Assembly (NCBI RefSeq): GCF_014191605.1 | Contig: NZ_JACHWU010000003.1 | Span: 558,001 to 622,000 of the forward strand | Reading direction: 5' to 3' | Origin: Prauserella isguenensis | GTDB taxonomy: Bacteria > Actinomycetota > Actinomycetes > Mycobacteriales > Pseudonocardiaceae | Length of the DNA: 64,000 nt | In this document: one piece after another, positions 42,853 through 51,659 of the stretch | Numbering within the stretch: the stretch's first letter is position 1 | Layout of the letters: every line of letters begins with the position of its first letter | Position numbers and translations under genes: made by a program | The notes under the pieces: model-generated | Told to the model about the DNA's origin: nothing | The model's database searches: none | The model's input: the letters and a program-made list of their open reading frames with translations, nothing else

Positions 42853-43677
42853 TCAGGCCTGGCCGACCTCGAAACGGGCGAACCGCGTCACGGTGACCCC
42901 GGCCTCGTCGAGCAGCGCCTTCACGGTCTTCTTGTTGTCCGTGACCGACGGCTGCTCCAGCAGGACGTTGTCCTTGTAGTAGGCGCCCACCTTGCCCTCG
43001 ATGATCTTCGGCAGAGCCTGCTCCGGCTTGCCCTCCTCGCGGGCGGTCGACTCGGCGATCCGGCGCTCGTTGTCGACGGTCTCGGCCGGCACCTCGTCAC
43101 GCGTGAGGTACTGCGCCTTGAGGGCCGCGACCTGCAGCGCCGCGCCGCGAGCGGCCTCGGCAGCCGCCTCGCCCTCGCCGGTGTACTCGATGAGCACGCC
43201 GACCGCGGGCGGGAGGCCCGAGCCACGGCGGTGCAGGTACGTCTCGACGTTACCGTCGAAGTGCGTGACCCGGCGGACCTCGAGCTTCTCACCGAGCTTG
43301 GCCGAGAGTTCCTGGACGAGCTCGGCGACGGACTTGCCGTCGACCTGGGCGGCCTTGAACGACTCGACGTCGTCGGTCTTCTGCTCCTGGGCGACCTGGA
43401 CGAGCTTGTCGGCCAGCTGCTGGAACTCCTCGTTCTTCGCGACGAAGTCGGTCTCGGAGTTCAGCTCGACCAGGGCACCGCCGGCACCTGCCACCAGGCC
43501 CTCGGCGGTCGAACGCTCGGCACGCTTGCCGACGTCCTTGGCGCCCTTGATGCGCAGGATTTCAACGGCCTTGTCGAAGTCGCCTTCGCTCTCCTCCAGC
43601 GCCTTCTTGCAGTCCATCATGCCGGAGCCGGTGAGGTCGCGGAGGCGCTTCACGTCCGCCGCGGTGTAGTTCGCCAT
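42853..43677 (-). CDS. tsf: Elongation factor Ts
   Basis: This 274-residue guanine nucleotide exchange factor recycles EF-Tu-GDP. The N-terminal UBA-like domain reads [20 protein letters not shown], and the catalytic [10 protein letters not shown] motif in the core contacts the EF-Tu nucleotide site. The C-terminal subdomain (about 150-215) matches the family. It is 51 bases after rpsB and ends at a strong hairpin, the universal rpsB-tsf arrangement. Confidence 0.98.
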   Translation of the reverse strand: MANYTAADVKRLRDLTGSGMMDCKKALEESEGDFDKAVEILRIKGAKDVGKRAERSTAEGLVAGAGGALVELNSETDFVAKNEEFQQLADKLVQVAQEQKTDDVESFKAAQVDGKSVAELVQELSAKLGEKLEVRRVTHFDGNVETYLHRRGSGLPPAVGVLIEYTGEGEAAAEAARGAALQVAALKAQYLTRDEVPAETVDNERRIAESTAREEGKPEQALPKIIEGKVGAYYKDNVLLEQPSVTDNKKTVKALLDEAGVTVTRFARFEVGQA

Positions 43678-43728
43678 CGTGCGTTTCCGTTCTCTGTCGC
43701 GGGATGCGCAGGTGGTGTCGGTACTGGA

Positions 43729-44535
43729 TCAGGAAGCGGTGCTCTGACCGGCGGCCTCGGAGCCGGCGAGGAGCTCCTGCTCCCACTCGGGCAGCGGCTC
43801 GGCGGCCTCGGGCTTGTCCTCACCCTCCGGAGCGGCGCCGTTGCGACCGGAACGCGCCATCAGACCGGCGGCGGCGGCCTCGGCCACGACCTTGGTCAGC
43901 AGGGCGGCCGAACGGATCGCGTCGTCGTTGCCCGGGATCGGGTAGTCGACCTCGTCCGGGTCGCAGTTGGTGTCCAGGATCGCCACGACCGGGATGTTGA
44001 GCTTGCGCGCCTCGCCGACGGCGATCTGCTCCTTCTTGGTGTCCACGATCCAGATGGCGCTCGGGACCTTGGACATGTCGCGGATACCGCCGAGGGTCTT
44101 CTCGAGCTTGTCCTTCTCGCGGGTCAGCGTGAGGATCTCGCGCTTGGTCAGACCCTGGAAGCCGCCGGTCTGCTCCTGCGACTCGAGCTCCTTCAGGCGC
44201 TGCAGACGCTTGTGCACCGTCTGGAAGTTGGTCAGCATGCCGCCGAGCCAGCGCTGGTTCACGAACGGCATGCCCACACGCTGGGCCTCCGTCGCGATGG
44301 CCTCCTGCGCCTGCTTCTTCGTGCCGACGAACAGGATCGTGCCGCCGTGCGCGACCGTCTCCTTGACGAACTCGAACGCGCGGTCGATGTAGCTCAGCGT
44401 CTGCTGCAGGTCGATGATGTAGATGCCGTTGCGCTCGGTGAGGATGTAGCGCTTCATCTTCGGGTTCCAGCGGCGGGTCTGGTGCCCGAAGTGCACGCCG
44501 GAATCGAGCAGCTGTTTCATGGTGACGACGGCCAT
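43729..44535 (-). CDS. rpsB: 30S ribosomal protein S2
   Basis: This 268-residue S2 starts with [20 protein letters not shown], as in other actinobacteria, contains the RNA-binding [10 protein letters not shown], and the second family signature [19 protein letters not shown]. The last 40 residues are an acidic Glu/Ala/Gly-rich tail seen in actinobacterial S2. It joins the 30S subunit last and recruits S1-type proteins. AGAGGTG is about 15 bases from the ATG, longer than ideal. The leader has several stable hairpins. Confidence 0.98.
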   Translation of the reverse strand: MAVVTMKQLLDSGVHFGHQTRRWNPKMKRYILTERNGIYIIDLQQTLSYIDRAFEFVKETVAHGGTILFVGTKKQAQEAIATEAQRVGMPFVNQRWLGGMLTNFQTVHKRLQRLKELESQEQTGGFQGLTKREILTLTREKDKLEKTLGGIRDMSKVPSAIWIVDTKKEQIAVGEARKLNIPVVAILDTNCDPDEVDYPIPGNDDAIRSAALLTKVVAEAAAAGLMARSGRNGAAPEGEDKPEAAEPLPEWEQELLAGSEAAGQSTAS

Positions 44536-44562
44536 GGCCTGGTTCGCACCTCTTCTGTCTGG

Positions 44563-44677
44563 GCGTACCGGACGTCTCGTCCGGTACGCGGGGCCGGTTG
44601 TCGCGGTCCACCGGGGTCGGTGGCCGCCCTGGTGCCGTGCCGGTGTCCGGACTCCCGGATCGTTCTCGGTCCGGGAG
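44563..44677 (-). promoter_or_regulatory. Structured rpsB leader with three stable hairpins
   Basis: Upstream of rpsB are three perfect stems: GCGTACCGGACG with its complement around a 3-base loop (44563-44589), CCACCG/CGGTGG around a 4-base loop (44608-44623), and CTCCCGGA/TCCGGGAG around a 10-base loop (44652-44677). In E. coli S2 represses its own operon through the leader. A similar autoregulatory RNA here is an inference. Confidence 0.5.
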
Positions 44678-44745
44678 ACCGCCGGGCACCGTTACCCCGA
44701 TACGCGGCCGGAGCCGCGGGCGGGGCGCGCACGTGCACGCGAAGT

Positions 44746-44767
44746 CAGTCTGTGTGAACACAGACTG
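44746..44767. promoter_or_regulatory. 22-bp inverted repeat in the rpsB/M23 intergenic region
   Basis: CAGTCTGTG and CACAGACTG form exact 9-bp arms around TGAA. It lies about 210 bp from rpsB and 140 bp from the M23 gene. TACACT, a possible -10 on the minus strand, is close by, so the dyad could be an operator or the first hairpin of the rpsB transcript. Confidence 0.4.
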
Positions 44768-44828
44768 CGCCAAGTAGTGTACGCCGCCCGCCCCTCCGCG
44801 CTCGACCCGGAGGCCTCGTCCCCGCGAG

Positions 44829-44837
44829 TTGTCCACA
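44829..44837 (+). promoter_or_regulatory. Perfect DnaA box TTGTCCACA
   Basis: This 9-mer equals the consensus DnaA box of streptomycetes and mycobacteria. A partial second copy (ATCCACA) follows about 11 bp downstream. It lies in the divergent region between rpsB and the M23 gene; its function is unknown and a single box can arise by chance. Confidence 0.3.
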
Positions 44838-44906
44838 TCGAAGTCGCCCATCCACAGATTCGCAGCGCACGGCCACGGCCGACGCCACGCGGGGCACGCT
44901 GGGCGA

Positions 44907-45686
44907 ATGAGGTTCCGTTCGACCGCGCGGTCGCGTGTGGGCACGCCTGCACCTGCGTGCGCGCACCAGTCCGGATCGCGCGGGCAGCGGCACCGACGAC
45001 ACACGGTCACCGTGCCCCGAACGCCCACGGACCCGGGGCACCTGTCCGTGGCGGCCGGTGTGCCCGTCACGGCCCGCACCAGCCGGGTAACGGCGGTCGT
45101 CGCCACGGTGGTCGCCGTCCTCGCGGCGCTCGTGCCGCCGACCTCGACCGTTCCACCCGGCACTTCGGGAGGGACCGGAACGGCCCGCCACGCCGAGCCC
45201 TCCGGAGCGTCGGGACCCGGCGTGGCGGGCGCGGCCGGGAGCCGCGCGGCGGACGGGAGGGCGGACGAAGTGACGCTCGCGTGGCCGCTGGAACCCCGTC
45301 CGGAGGTGGCGCGTCCGTTCGACCCGCCGGACAGCGAGTACGGCCCGGGCCACCGTGGCGTCGACCTGGTGGCCGAGCCCGGACAGCCGGTGTCGGTGGC
45401 CGCGGCGGGCCGGGTCGTGTACGCCGGTGACCTCGCCGGCAGAGGTGTCGTGTCGATCGAGCACCGCGACGGTTTGCGCACGACGTACGAACCGGTGTCC
45501 GCACAGGTCGCCGAAGGAGACCGGGTACGGGCCGGCGCCCGCATCGGCACCGTCGCCCGCGGCCACGACGGCTGCCCGGACTCCGCGTGCCTGCACTGGG
45601 GGCTCCGGCGCGGCGAGCAGTACCTCGACCCGCTCGCCTTCGTCGCGGCGGCGGGCCCGCTCCGCCTGAAACCCTGGCCCGGCTGA
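44907..45686 (+). CDS. Exported M23-family (LytM-like) protein, catalytic His replaced
   Basis: This protein has about 259 residues. A basic N-terminus is followed by a membrane/signal segment (RVTAVVATVVAVLAALVPP), an Ala/Gly/Ser-rich linker, and a C-terminal peptidase M23 domain (about residues 130-250). Metal ligands are visible as GHRGVDL (His and Asp) and the His of CLHWG. The usual first His of the HxH motif is Cys, and the second catalytic His region reads TTYEPV. As I recall, the mycobacterial protein at the same locus also has CLHWG. It may bind or weakly cut peptidoglycan cross-bridges. The start is uncertain: I use the ATG at 44907, and a GTG at 45012 would still include the signal segment. 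Confidence 0.75.
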   Translation: MRFRSTARSRVGTPAPACAHQSGSRGQRHRRHTVTVPRTPTDPGHLSVAAGVPVTARTSRVTAVVATVVAVLAALVPPTSTVPPGTSGGTGTARHAEPSGASGPGVAGAAGSRAADGRADEVTLAWPLEPRPEVARPFDPPDSEYGPGHRGVDLVAEPGQPVSVAAAGRVVYAGDLAGRGVVSIEHRDGLRTTYEPVSAQVAEGDRVRAGARIGTVARGHDGCPDSACLHWGLRRGEQYLDPLAFVAAAGPLRLKPWPG

Positions 45687-45763
45687 CCCGGCGTGCCGAC
45701 CCCGGCGTGCCGACCCCGGCCCGGGCTGCGCCGCGCACCGGCCGTGGTCCGGCGCCGGACGGG

Positions 45764-47032
45764 TCAGCTCCCGGTCTGCTCCTGGAGCTTCGCGCGCAGC
45801 CGCAGGACCGCCCGGGTGTGCAGTTGGCTGACGCGGGACTCGGTCACACCGAGCACCTTGCCGATCTCGGCGAGCGTCAGGCTCTCGAAGTAGTAGAGGC
45901 TGACGACGATCCGGTCCCGCTCGCTCAGTTGGGCGACGGCGTCGGCGAGCTGCTCGCGGTTGTCGCGGTCGACGAGCACCGCAGCGGGATCGACGGCGTC
46001 GTCGTCGGGCAGCGATTCGACGACCGATTCGCTGTCCCGGCCCGCCGCGACGAGCGTTTCGAGCGCGACGACGCTGGTGAGGCGCAACTGGCCGTAGAGC
46101 TCGTGCAGTTCGTTCAGCGAAATGCCCAACTCGGTGGCGACCTCGGCGTCCGTGGGCGTCCGGCCGAGCCGTGCACCGAGCCGCTCGAGCGTGCGCTCCA
46201 CCTCGCGGGCGCGGCTGCGCACCACCCGCGGAACCCAGTCCTGCGAACGTAGATCGTCGAGAATCGCACCCCGGATGCGCTGCATCGCGTACGTCTCGAA
46301 TCGCAGTCCGCGGCCCGGGTCGAACTTCTCGATCGCGTCGACGAGTCCGAAGATGCCCGACTGGATCAGGTCCGCGACGTCGACGTGCGTCGGCAGGCCC
46401 GTGCCCACCCGGCCCGCGACGTACTTGACCAGCGGGGCGTAGTGCAACACCAGGCGGTCCCGCACCCGCTGCGACGGTTCGGTGGCGAACTCGTGCCACA
46501 GCGCCTTGATGGCCGCGTCCGCCTCGGCACGGCCGCCTCCGGAGCTGCCACCACCGTCACCAGCTGCTGCGGCAACGTCGGAAGACGTGCTGGTGTCCGG
46601 GGCGCCGGTGTTCGGGGCGCCGGCCGGCACCGCCCCGTTCGAAGCGGCCTCGGTGGAAACGGTCTCGGAGCCGGGGTTCGCCGGGGCGCCGCCGGCCGCG
46701 ACCGTCGGTGCGGCGCCGTCGTCACGGCGGTCGCCGTTGCCGTGGTGGCCACCGGCCGCGACGTCCTCGTCCGCCCGCGTCTCGCAGCGGTGCTGGTCGA
46801 CCGGAGGGTCGGCGGCACGCAGGTCGGTGTCGGCCATCGGCTTCTCGACGGAGGTTTCGGCGGCGGGGTCGGCGAGGGGCACGTCGGCCGTCGGTGCTTC
46901 GGCCGTCGGTGCTTCGGCAGCCGGCGCGTCGGCGGGCTCCCGGGTGGACGTCACGTACTCACCCGCCCTGTGCGCAACCGTATGGGCCGAAACTCCACCG
47001 GCGTCACCGGGCACGGGGGTGGGTTCGGTCAT
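45764..47032 (-). CDS. whiG: RNA polymerase sigma factor, WhiG/FliA type, with long N-terminal extension
   Basis: This 422-residue sigma-70 family factor has region 2 at about residues 190-262 ([54 protein letters not shown]), region 3 at 270-320 and region 4 at 365-415 ([20 protein letters not shown]). This is the WhiG/FliA class that in streptomycetes commits aerial hyphae to sporulation. Residues 1-172 are an Ala/Glu/Asp/Pro/Thr-rich, probably disordered, extension; family members are normally near 260-280 residues. The ATG has GAAGGCG upstream and lies 29 bp inside the end of xerC, supporting this start and co-transcription. The strip to the M23 gene has a repeated CCGGCGTGCCGACC. Confidence 0.9.
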   Translation of the reverse strand: MTEPTPVPGDAGGVSAHTVAHRAGEYVTSTREPADAPAAEAPTAEAPTADVPLADPAAETSVEKPMADTDLRAADPPVDQHRCETRADEDVAAGGHHGNGDRRDDGAAPTVAAGGAPANPGSETVSTEAASNGAVPAGAPNTGAPDTSTSSDVAAAAGDGGGSSGGGRAEADAAIKALWHEFATEPSQRVRDRLVLHYAPLVKYVAGRVGTGLPTHVDVADLIQSGIFGLVDAIEKFDPGRGLRFETYAMQRIRGAILDDLRSQDWVPRVVRSRAREVERTLERLGARLGRTPTDAEVATELGISLNELHELYGQLRLTSVVALETLVAAGRDSESVVESLPDDDAVDPAAVLVDRDNREQLADAVAQLSERDRIVVSLYYFESLTLAEIGKVLGVTESRVSQLHTRAVLRLRAKLQEQTGS

Positions 47033-48203
47033 GAATCGCCTTCAGCCGCTCGACGGTCACGTGCGTGTAGAGCTGCGTCGTGGACAGCGTAGCGTGACCG
47101 AGCAGTTCCTGAACGCTTCGCAGGTCCGCTCCCCCCTCGAGCAGGTGCGTCGCCGCCGTGTGCCGCAGCCCGTGCGGACCCATGCCCGCCGCGCCGGGCA
47201 CCGACTCTACGGCGTCGTGCACGACGCGCCGCACCGTCCTCTGGTCGACCCGGCCACCGCGCGCGCCGAGGAACAGCGCAGGCCCGGATGCCGCGGTGGC
47301 GAGCGCGCCCCGTCCCGTATGGAGCCAGGACCGCAGCGCCCGCTCGGCAGGCAGCCCGAACGGGACCATCCGTTCCTTCGAGCCCTTGCCGAAGACCCGC
47401 ACGAGTCTGCTGTCGAGGTCGGCGTCGTCCACGTCGACGGCGCACAACTCGGCGACCCGCATCCCGGTCGCGTACAGCATCTCCACCAGTGCGTGGTCGC
47501 GCAGTGCGACCGGATCCTCCTGCTGCGCCCCTGATGCGGATGCGCCGAGTACGTCGGCGGCCTGCTCCTGCCGCAGCACGCCCGGTAACCGGCGGTGCGG
47601 CTTCGGCGCCGCCAGGCGCAGCCCGGGATCGACCGCCAACAGCCCGCGGTCGACGGCCCACGCGGTGAACGTCCTCGCCGAGGCCGCCCGGCGCGCGAGT
47701 GTCGTGCGGCTGTGACCCTCGGCCCGCTGCTGTGCCAGCCACCCCCGCAGCACCTCGATGTCGAGCCCGTCCAATCCACCGGGGGCGTTCTCCGCGGCGT
47801 CGGTCGCCGCGTCGGAGCCACCTGCGGCCCCACCGGCGGCGCCGTCGGAGCTGGCGCCGCCTGCCATGGCGGAGCCGGTCTCGGATCCAGCCGTTCCGGA
47901 TCCTCGGGTGGCGAGCTCCTCACTCCCCGCGCCGTCTTCGGACCCGCGGGCCACCGGGCCGTCGTGGCCGTCGTGGCCGTCGGAATCCTCCAGCCGGTGG
48001 AGAAACGCGACCATCGACACGACGTCGCCGACGTAGGCGCGGACCGTATGGGCCGACAGACCGCGTTCGGAAGCCAGGTGCCGCTCGTAGTCGTCGAGGA
48101 CGGCCGCGACGCGCGCCGGTAGCCGCTCACGCAGTCGACGCAGGTCCGTACGCCGACCGGCGGCGCCCGCGGCCTGTCGCCCACGCGCGGTCGAAGAACT
48201 CAT
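47004..48203 (-). CDS. xerC: Tyrosine recombinase XerC, with low-complexity insertion
   Basis: This 399-residue tyrosine recombinase resolves chromosome dimers at dif with XerD. The catalytic set is complete: Arg249 ([10 protein letters not shown]), Lys273 ([13 protein letters not shown]), His344-x2-Arg347 ([12 protein letters not shown]), His370 and Tyr379 (LSTTQLYTH). XerC proteins are usually about 300 residues. The excess comes from a Gly/Ala/Ser/Asp-rich insertion at about residues 72-144, inside the N-terminal core-binding domain. Conserved position next to dprA in actinobacteria supports the housekeeping XerC and not a phage integrase. The ATG at 48203 has no strong ribosome site. It overlaps the whiG start by 29 bp. 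Confidence 0.93.
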   Translation of the reverse strand: MSSSTARGRQAAGAAGRRTDLRRLRERLPARVAAVLDDYERHLASERGLSAHTVRAYVGDVVSMVAFLHRLEDSDGHDGHDGPVARGSEDGAGSEELATRGSGTAGSETGSAMAGGASSDGAAGGAAGGSDAATDAAENAPGGLDGLDIEVLRGWLAQQRAEGHSRTTLARRAASARTFTAWAVDRGLLAVDPGLRLAAPKPHRRLPGVLRQEQAADVLGASASGAQQEDPVALRDHALVEMLYATGMRVAELCAVDVDDADLDSRLVRVFGKGSKERMVPFGLPAERALRSWLHTGRGALATAASGPALFLGARGGRVDQRTVRRVVHDAVESVPGAAGMGPHGLRHTAATHLLEGGADLRSVQELLGHATLSTTQLYTHVTVERLKAIHDRTHPRAR

Positions 48204-48270
48204 GCCGCTGACGCTGGGCCACGCCACCAACGGGGTCAAGCATCGCCACACCTCGATGATCAAGCTGCAA

Positions 48271-49518
48271 TCAGCGGGTGCGCGGGTGACGTTCCCCCTT
48301 TCCGGTCACACGCCCGGACGATTTCACCCGACCAGGGACACCTACGGCGAGTCGCCAACCGGTCTCGCACCGTTCGGCCAAGCCGGACAGTTCCAGTTCC
48401 GGCAGCACCGCCCGTACCCGGGCGAGCGGTACACCCGACTCTTCGGCGACCTCGTCGGGAGAACGGCCCCGCCGCTCCCCCAGCGCCTCGTGCACGCGCA
48501 GGGCCTGTGGACCCAGGTCGTCGGTCGGCCTGCGGGGACGCGGCGCGGCCGTGTCGGCCCGCGGCTCGCCCAGCCGTCCGACGGTGTCGAGCACATCGGA
48601 CACCGACCCCACCAACGTCGCGTACGCATCGCGGATCAGTTCGTGGCAGCCGACCGACATCGCGGAACCGACCGGCCCGGGAACCGCCATGACGACCTTG
48701 CCGAGAGTTCCCGCCGTCGACGACGTGTTGCGGGCGCCGCTGCGCTTTCCCGCCTCGACGACGACCGTTCCCGCGGTGAGTGCCGCGAGCAACCGGTTGC
48801 GGACGAGGAACCGGTGGCGTGCGGGCAGTGCGCCCGGTGGGTACTCGCTGACCACCGCGCCCCGTTCGGCGACCCGGTTGAGCAGTCCGACGTGGCCCGC
48901 CGGGTATCCGGCATCGAGTCCGCAGCCCAGCACCGCCACCGTCGGACCTCCCGCGGCCAGCGCGCCACGGTGGGCGGCACCGTCGATGCCGTAGGCCGCG
49001 CCGGAGAACACGCCGATCCCGTCGGCCACGAGGCCGTGGGCGAGTTCCGCGGCGGTGTGCTCGCCGTACTCGGTCGCCGCTCTCGCGCCGACCACGGCCA
49101 CCGCGCCGTCCACGGCCTCGTCGAGACGTGCCGTACCCCGGACCCACAGGGCCAGCGGCGGCGCGACGCCCTCGGCCCCGCGGCCGGTCGCCACCTCGAG
49201 CGAGAGCAGCGGCCACGCGGGCCACTCGTCGTCCTCGGGGGTCAGGAGCCGGTAGCCGGCCTTCACGGCCCGCTCGAGGTCACGTTCCGATCGGTCCGTG
49301 CCGCGTCGCGCCTCGGTCTCCTGCGCAACCGGGTCAGGCACCTCGCCGCGACGCACCCGCTCGGCCGCCTCCACCGGGCCGTGTCTCGCGACGAACGCCA
49401 CGAGCGCGGGAGCGGGTGGTTCGGCGGCACCGAGCAGATACGCGCGGGCGCGGTGCACGGGGTCTGCGGCGCAGGTGGCCCGGCGCGGCTCGGCGTCGAC
49501 GCTGCGTTGCTCACTCAT
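48271..49518 (-). CDS. dprA: DNA processing protein DprA (Smf)
   Basis: This 415-residue protein has a SAM-like N-terminal segment, then the extended Rossmann fold typical of DprA at about residues 130-310 ([63 protein letters not shown]) and a C-terminal winged-helix-like DML1 domain. DprA loads RecA on single-stranded DNA during transformation. In actinobacteria without known competence its role may be recombination. GGAGGG precedes the ATG, which overlaps the stop of the comM-like gene by 4 bases. The 67-bp gap to xerC has no evident signal. Confidence 0.95.
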   Translation of the reverse strand: MSEQRSVDAEPRRATCAADPVHRARAYLLGAAEPPAPALVAFVARHGPVEAAERVRRGEVPDPVAQETEARRGTDRSERDLERAVKAGYRLLTPEDDEWPAWPLLSLEVATGRGAEGVAPPLALWVRGTARLDEAVDGAVAVVGARAATEYGEHTAAELAHGLVADGIGVFSGAAYGIDGAAHRGALAAGGPTVAVLGCGLDAGYPAGHVGLLNRVAERGAVVSEYPPGALPARHRFLVRNRLLAALTAGTVVVEAGKRSGARNTSSTAGTLGKVVMAVPGPVGSAMSVGCHELIRDAYATLVGSVSDVLDTVGRLGEPRADTAAPRPRRPTDDLGPQALRVHEALGERRGRSPDEVAEESGVPLARVRAVLPELELSGLAERCETGWRLAVGVPGRVKSSGRVTGKGERHPRTR

Positions 49519-51026
49519 GCCGCCCTCCTGTCCCGGAACTCGAGCGCCGCCGCGACGTGGTCGGCGGTCGGTTCGTCGGCCTCTTCCAGGTCCGAGAGCG
49601 TCCATGCGATGCGCAGGCATCTGTCCGCTCCGCGGGCCGTGATCGCACCCCGGTTCAGCCCACGGTCGAGCAGCCGGGTCGCCTCGGCGGGCAGCGCGAA
49701 CTCACGGCGCAGTACCGGACCCGGCACCTCGGCGTTGGTCTGCCAACCGTGATCCGACCATCGCTTGGCCGCGCGTTCGCGGGCGGCGACGACCCGTTCA
49801 CGCACCCGTCCGGTCGGCTCGGGCTGCTGCTCGCCCGCCACGTTCATCGCGGTGGCGGGGCGCATCCGCACGCGCAGATCGACCCGGTCCAGCAACGGCC
49901 CCGACAGTTTCGCCAGGTAGCGGCGCCGTGCCGCCGGACTGCAACTGCACTCCGTTTCCCGCGGGGGCGCGCACGGGCACGTGTTCGTGGCCAGCACCAG
50001 CTGGAACCGGGCGGGGTAGCGCACCGAACCGCGGGACCGGGCGATCCGCACCTCGCCCTCCTCGAGCACCGTGCGGAGCGCTTCGAGACGTTCACCGCCG
50101 TACTCGGCGGCTTCGTCGAGGAACAACACACCGCGATGTGCCTTGCTGATCGCGCCCGGTGCCGCGATCCCGCTGCCACCCCCGATCAGCGCGGCGACCG
50201 AGATCGAATGATGGGGCGCGACGAACGGAGGTACCCGCACCAGTGGTGAGTCTCGCTCCAGGGACCCGTCGACCGAGTGCACCGCGGTGACCTCGAGTGC
50301 CTCGTCGTCGCCGAGTTCCGGCAACAGCCCGGGCAGCCGCGTGGCCAGCATGGTCTTTCCGACGCCGGGCGGTCCTGTCATCAGCAGGTTGTGCCCGCCC
50401 GCCGCCGCGACCTCCAGCGCCCAGCGCGCCTCCGGTTGTCCGACGACGTCGGCCAGGTCCGACTGCTCCGGCGGCGTGCGGTCGCGTTCCGGTTCGGCCT
50501 CGGCCAGCCGGCCCTCGTCGGACAGCCAGGCGATGAGCTCGCCGAGGCGTTCGGCCCCGACCACGTCGATACCGCCGACCAGCGACCCTTCGGCGAGCGA
50601 TTCGAGCGCCACCACCGCCCGGCGGTAACCGGCCTTCCGCGCCGTCAGCAGCGCGGGCAGCACACCGCGCACAGGACGGACCCTGCCGTCGAGCGCGAGC
50701 TCCCCGAGCAGCACGGTGTCCAGCAGTTTGGGGGTCGGCACCGCGCCCGACGCGGCGAGCACGGCCACCGCGATCCCCAGGTCGTAGCCGGAGCCGTCCT
50801 TCGGCAGGTCGGCCGGCGACAGGCCGAGCGTCACGTTGCTGTCGGGCCAGCGCTGACCGCTGTTGCGCACGGCCGCCCGCACGCGGTCCTTGGCCTCGCG
50901 CAGGCCCGCGTCCGGCAACCCCACGAGTTTCGTTCCCGGCAGGCCGGCACCGATGTCGGCCTCGATCTCCACCGGCCGCCCCTCGATACCGATGAGCGCG
51001 ACCGACCAGGCACGTGCGAGCGGCAT
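49515..51026 (-). CDS. YifB/ComM-family Mg-chelatase-like AAA+ ATPase
   Basis: This is a 503-residue protein. The N-terminal Lon-protease-like ChlI domain covers residues 1-170 (VEIEADIGAGLPGTKLVGLP and SPADLPKDGSGYDLGIA). The AAA+ module has Walker A GPPGVGKT and Walker B GVLFLDEAAE, with a cysteine-rich insertion (NTCPCAPPRETECSCSP) that is standard for the family, and a C-terminal Mg_chelatase_C domain. ComM is a helicase that promotes branch migration during natural transformation. It overlaps yraN by one base and dprA by 4 bases, so yraN-comM-dprA form one DNA-processing operon. Confidence 0.94.
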   Translation of the reverse strand: MPLARAWSVALIGIEGRPVEIEADIGAGLPGTKLVGLPDAGLREAKDRVRAAVRNSGQRWPDSNVTLGLSPADLPKDGSGYDLGIAVAVLAASGAVPTPKLLDTVLLGELALDGRVRPVRGVLPALLTARKAGYRRAVVALESLAEGSLVGGIDVVGAERLGELIAWLSDEGRLAEAEPERDRTPPEQSDLADVVGQPEARWALEVAAAGGHNLLMTGPPGVGKTMLATRLPGLLPELGDDEALEVTAVHSVDGSLERDSPLVRVPPFVAPHHSISVAALIGGGSGIAAPGAISKAHRGVLFLDEAAEYGGERLEALRTVLEEGEVRIARSRGSVRYPARFQLVLATNTCPCAPPRETECSCSPAARRRYLAKLSGPLLDRVDLRVRMRPATAMNVAGEQQPEPTGRVRERVVAARERAAKRWSDHGWQTNAEVPGPVLRREFALPAEATRLLDRGLNRGAITARGADRCLRIAWTLSDLEEADEPTADHVAAALEFRDRRAA

Positions 51027-51433
51027 CAGAACGCTCCCGGGATGTGCCGGACCGTCGGCTCGCCGCCCGGAGGACAGTCCACGGACAGCACGTCGAACCT
51101 GATCGGGCACCAGCCCACCTGGAACTCCGACAGCCACCGCGACGTGATCCGGCGGATCCGCGCCTGCTTGTCCTCGGTCACTGCCTCGGCCGGCTCGCCG
51201 AACCGGCGACCGGACCGGGTCTTGACCTCGCACACCACCAATGTCGAGCGATCGGTCGCGACGATGTCGAGCTCGCCTTCACGGCATCTCCAGTTGCGGC
51301 TCAGCACGATCAGGCCACGCTCGGTCAGATATCGCGCCGCCAGGTCCTCGCCCCGGCGCCCCAGGTCGAGATGGGATCGTTTGCCGCGTGTCCGGGAACC
51401 TCCGTTCCCGGGGTCGCGCACCGTGATACTCAC
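51026..51433 (-). CDS. YraN/UPF0102 family nuclease-like protein
   Basis: This 135-residue protein has the restriction-endonuclease-like fold of UPF0102. The catalytic pattern is GRRGEDLAARYL, then GELDIVATDRSTLVVCEVKTRS (Glu-Asp...Glu-x-Lys), matching PD-(D/E)xK nucleases related to archaeal Hjc resolvases. Function in DNA repair or recombination is inferred from fold and from its neighbours. A basic 25-residue N-terminus is a little longer than usual. The GTG at 51433 is the natural start. Upstream is a 226-bp region with a GGCCGGCG stem and two DnaA boxes. Confidence 0.93.
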   Translation of the reverse strand: MSITVRDPGNGGSRTRGKRSHLDLGRRGEDLAARYLTERGLIVLSRNWRCREGELDIVATDRSTLVVCEVKTRSGRRFGEPAEAVTEDKQARIRRITSRWLSEFQVGWCPIRFDVLSVDCPPGGEPTVRHIPGAF

Positions 51434-51456
51434 TCGCGTTCACCCCCAAGGTTCGT

Positions 51457-51474
51457 GGCCGGCGCTCGCCGGCC
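51457..51474. promoter_or_regulatory. Hairpin in the yraN leader
   Basis: GGCCGGCG and CGCCGGCC are exact 8-bp arms around CT, 24 bp upstream of the yraN start. It may be a leader structure or part of a terminator for the upstream DUF2469 transcript. Confidence 0.35.
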
Positions 51475-51528
51475 CCGCACCCACCATCACCGGGTCGCCG
51501 CCGCGACGGCAGGGGGTTTCCGCGAAGT

Positions 51529-51555
51529 TGTGGACAACCGGGGCGATGTGGACAA
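51529..51555 (-). promoter_or_regulatory. Pair of perfect DnaA boxes
   Basis: The 9-mer TTGTCCACA (actinobacterial DnaA box) occurs twice on the minus strand, at 51529-51537 and 51547-51555, in the same direction and 18 bp apart. The identical match extends to 11 bases. The pair lies between DUF2469 and yraN, far from any dnaA or dnaN gene. Confidence 0.55.
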
Positions 51556-51659
51556 CCCGCTCAGCCGGGCGAGCCGTCCCCCGGCATCGTCAGGGGTCCG
51601 TGCTAACCGGCGGCCCGCCCGGGGCGGTGTACCGCACAGGGGCCGCTGCGGACGGGGTG

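Noticed and set aside
47004-48203. Tyrosine recombinase as evidence for a phage or integrative element
   Set aside because: Its place between dprA and the rpsB region is conserved in actinobacteria, the XerC catalytic set is intact, and there are no attachment-site repeats, excisionase or phage genes nearby.
51434-51659. Possible replication origin because of two DnaA boxes
   Set aside because: Only two boxes, no AT-rich unwinding region and no dnaA, dnaN, rpmH or parAB neighbours.
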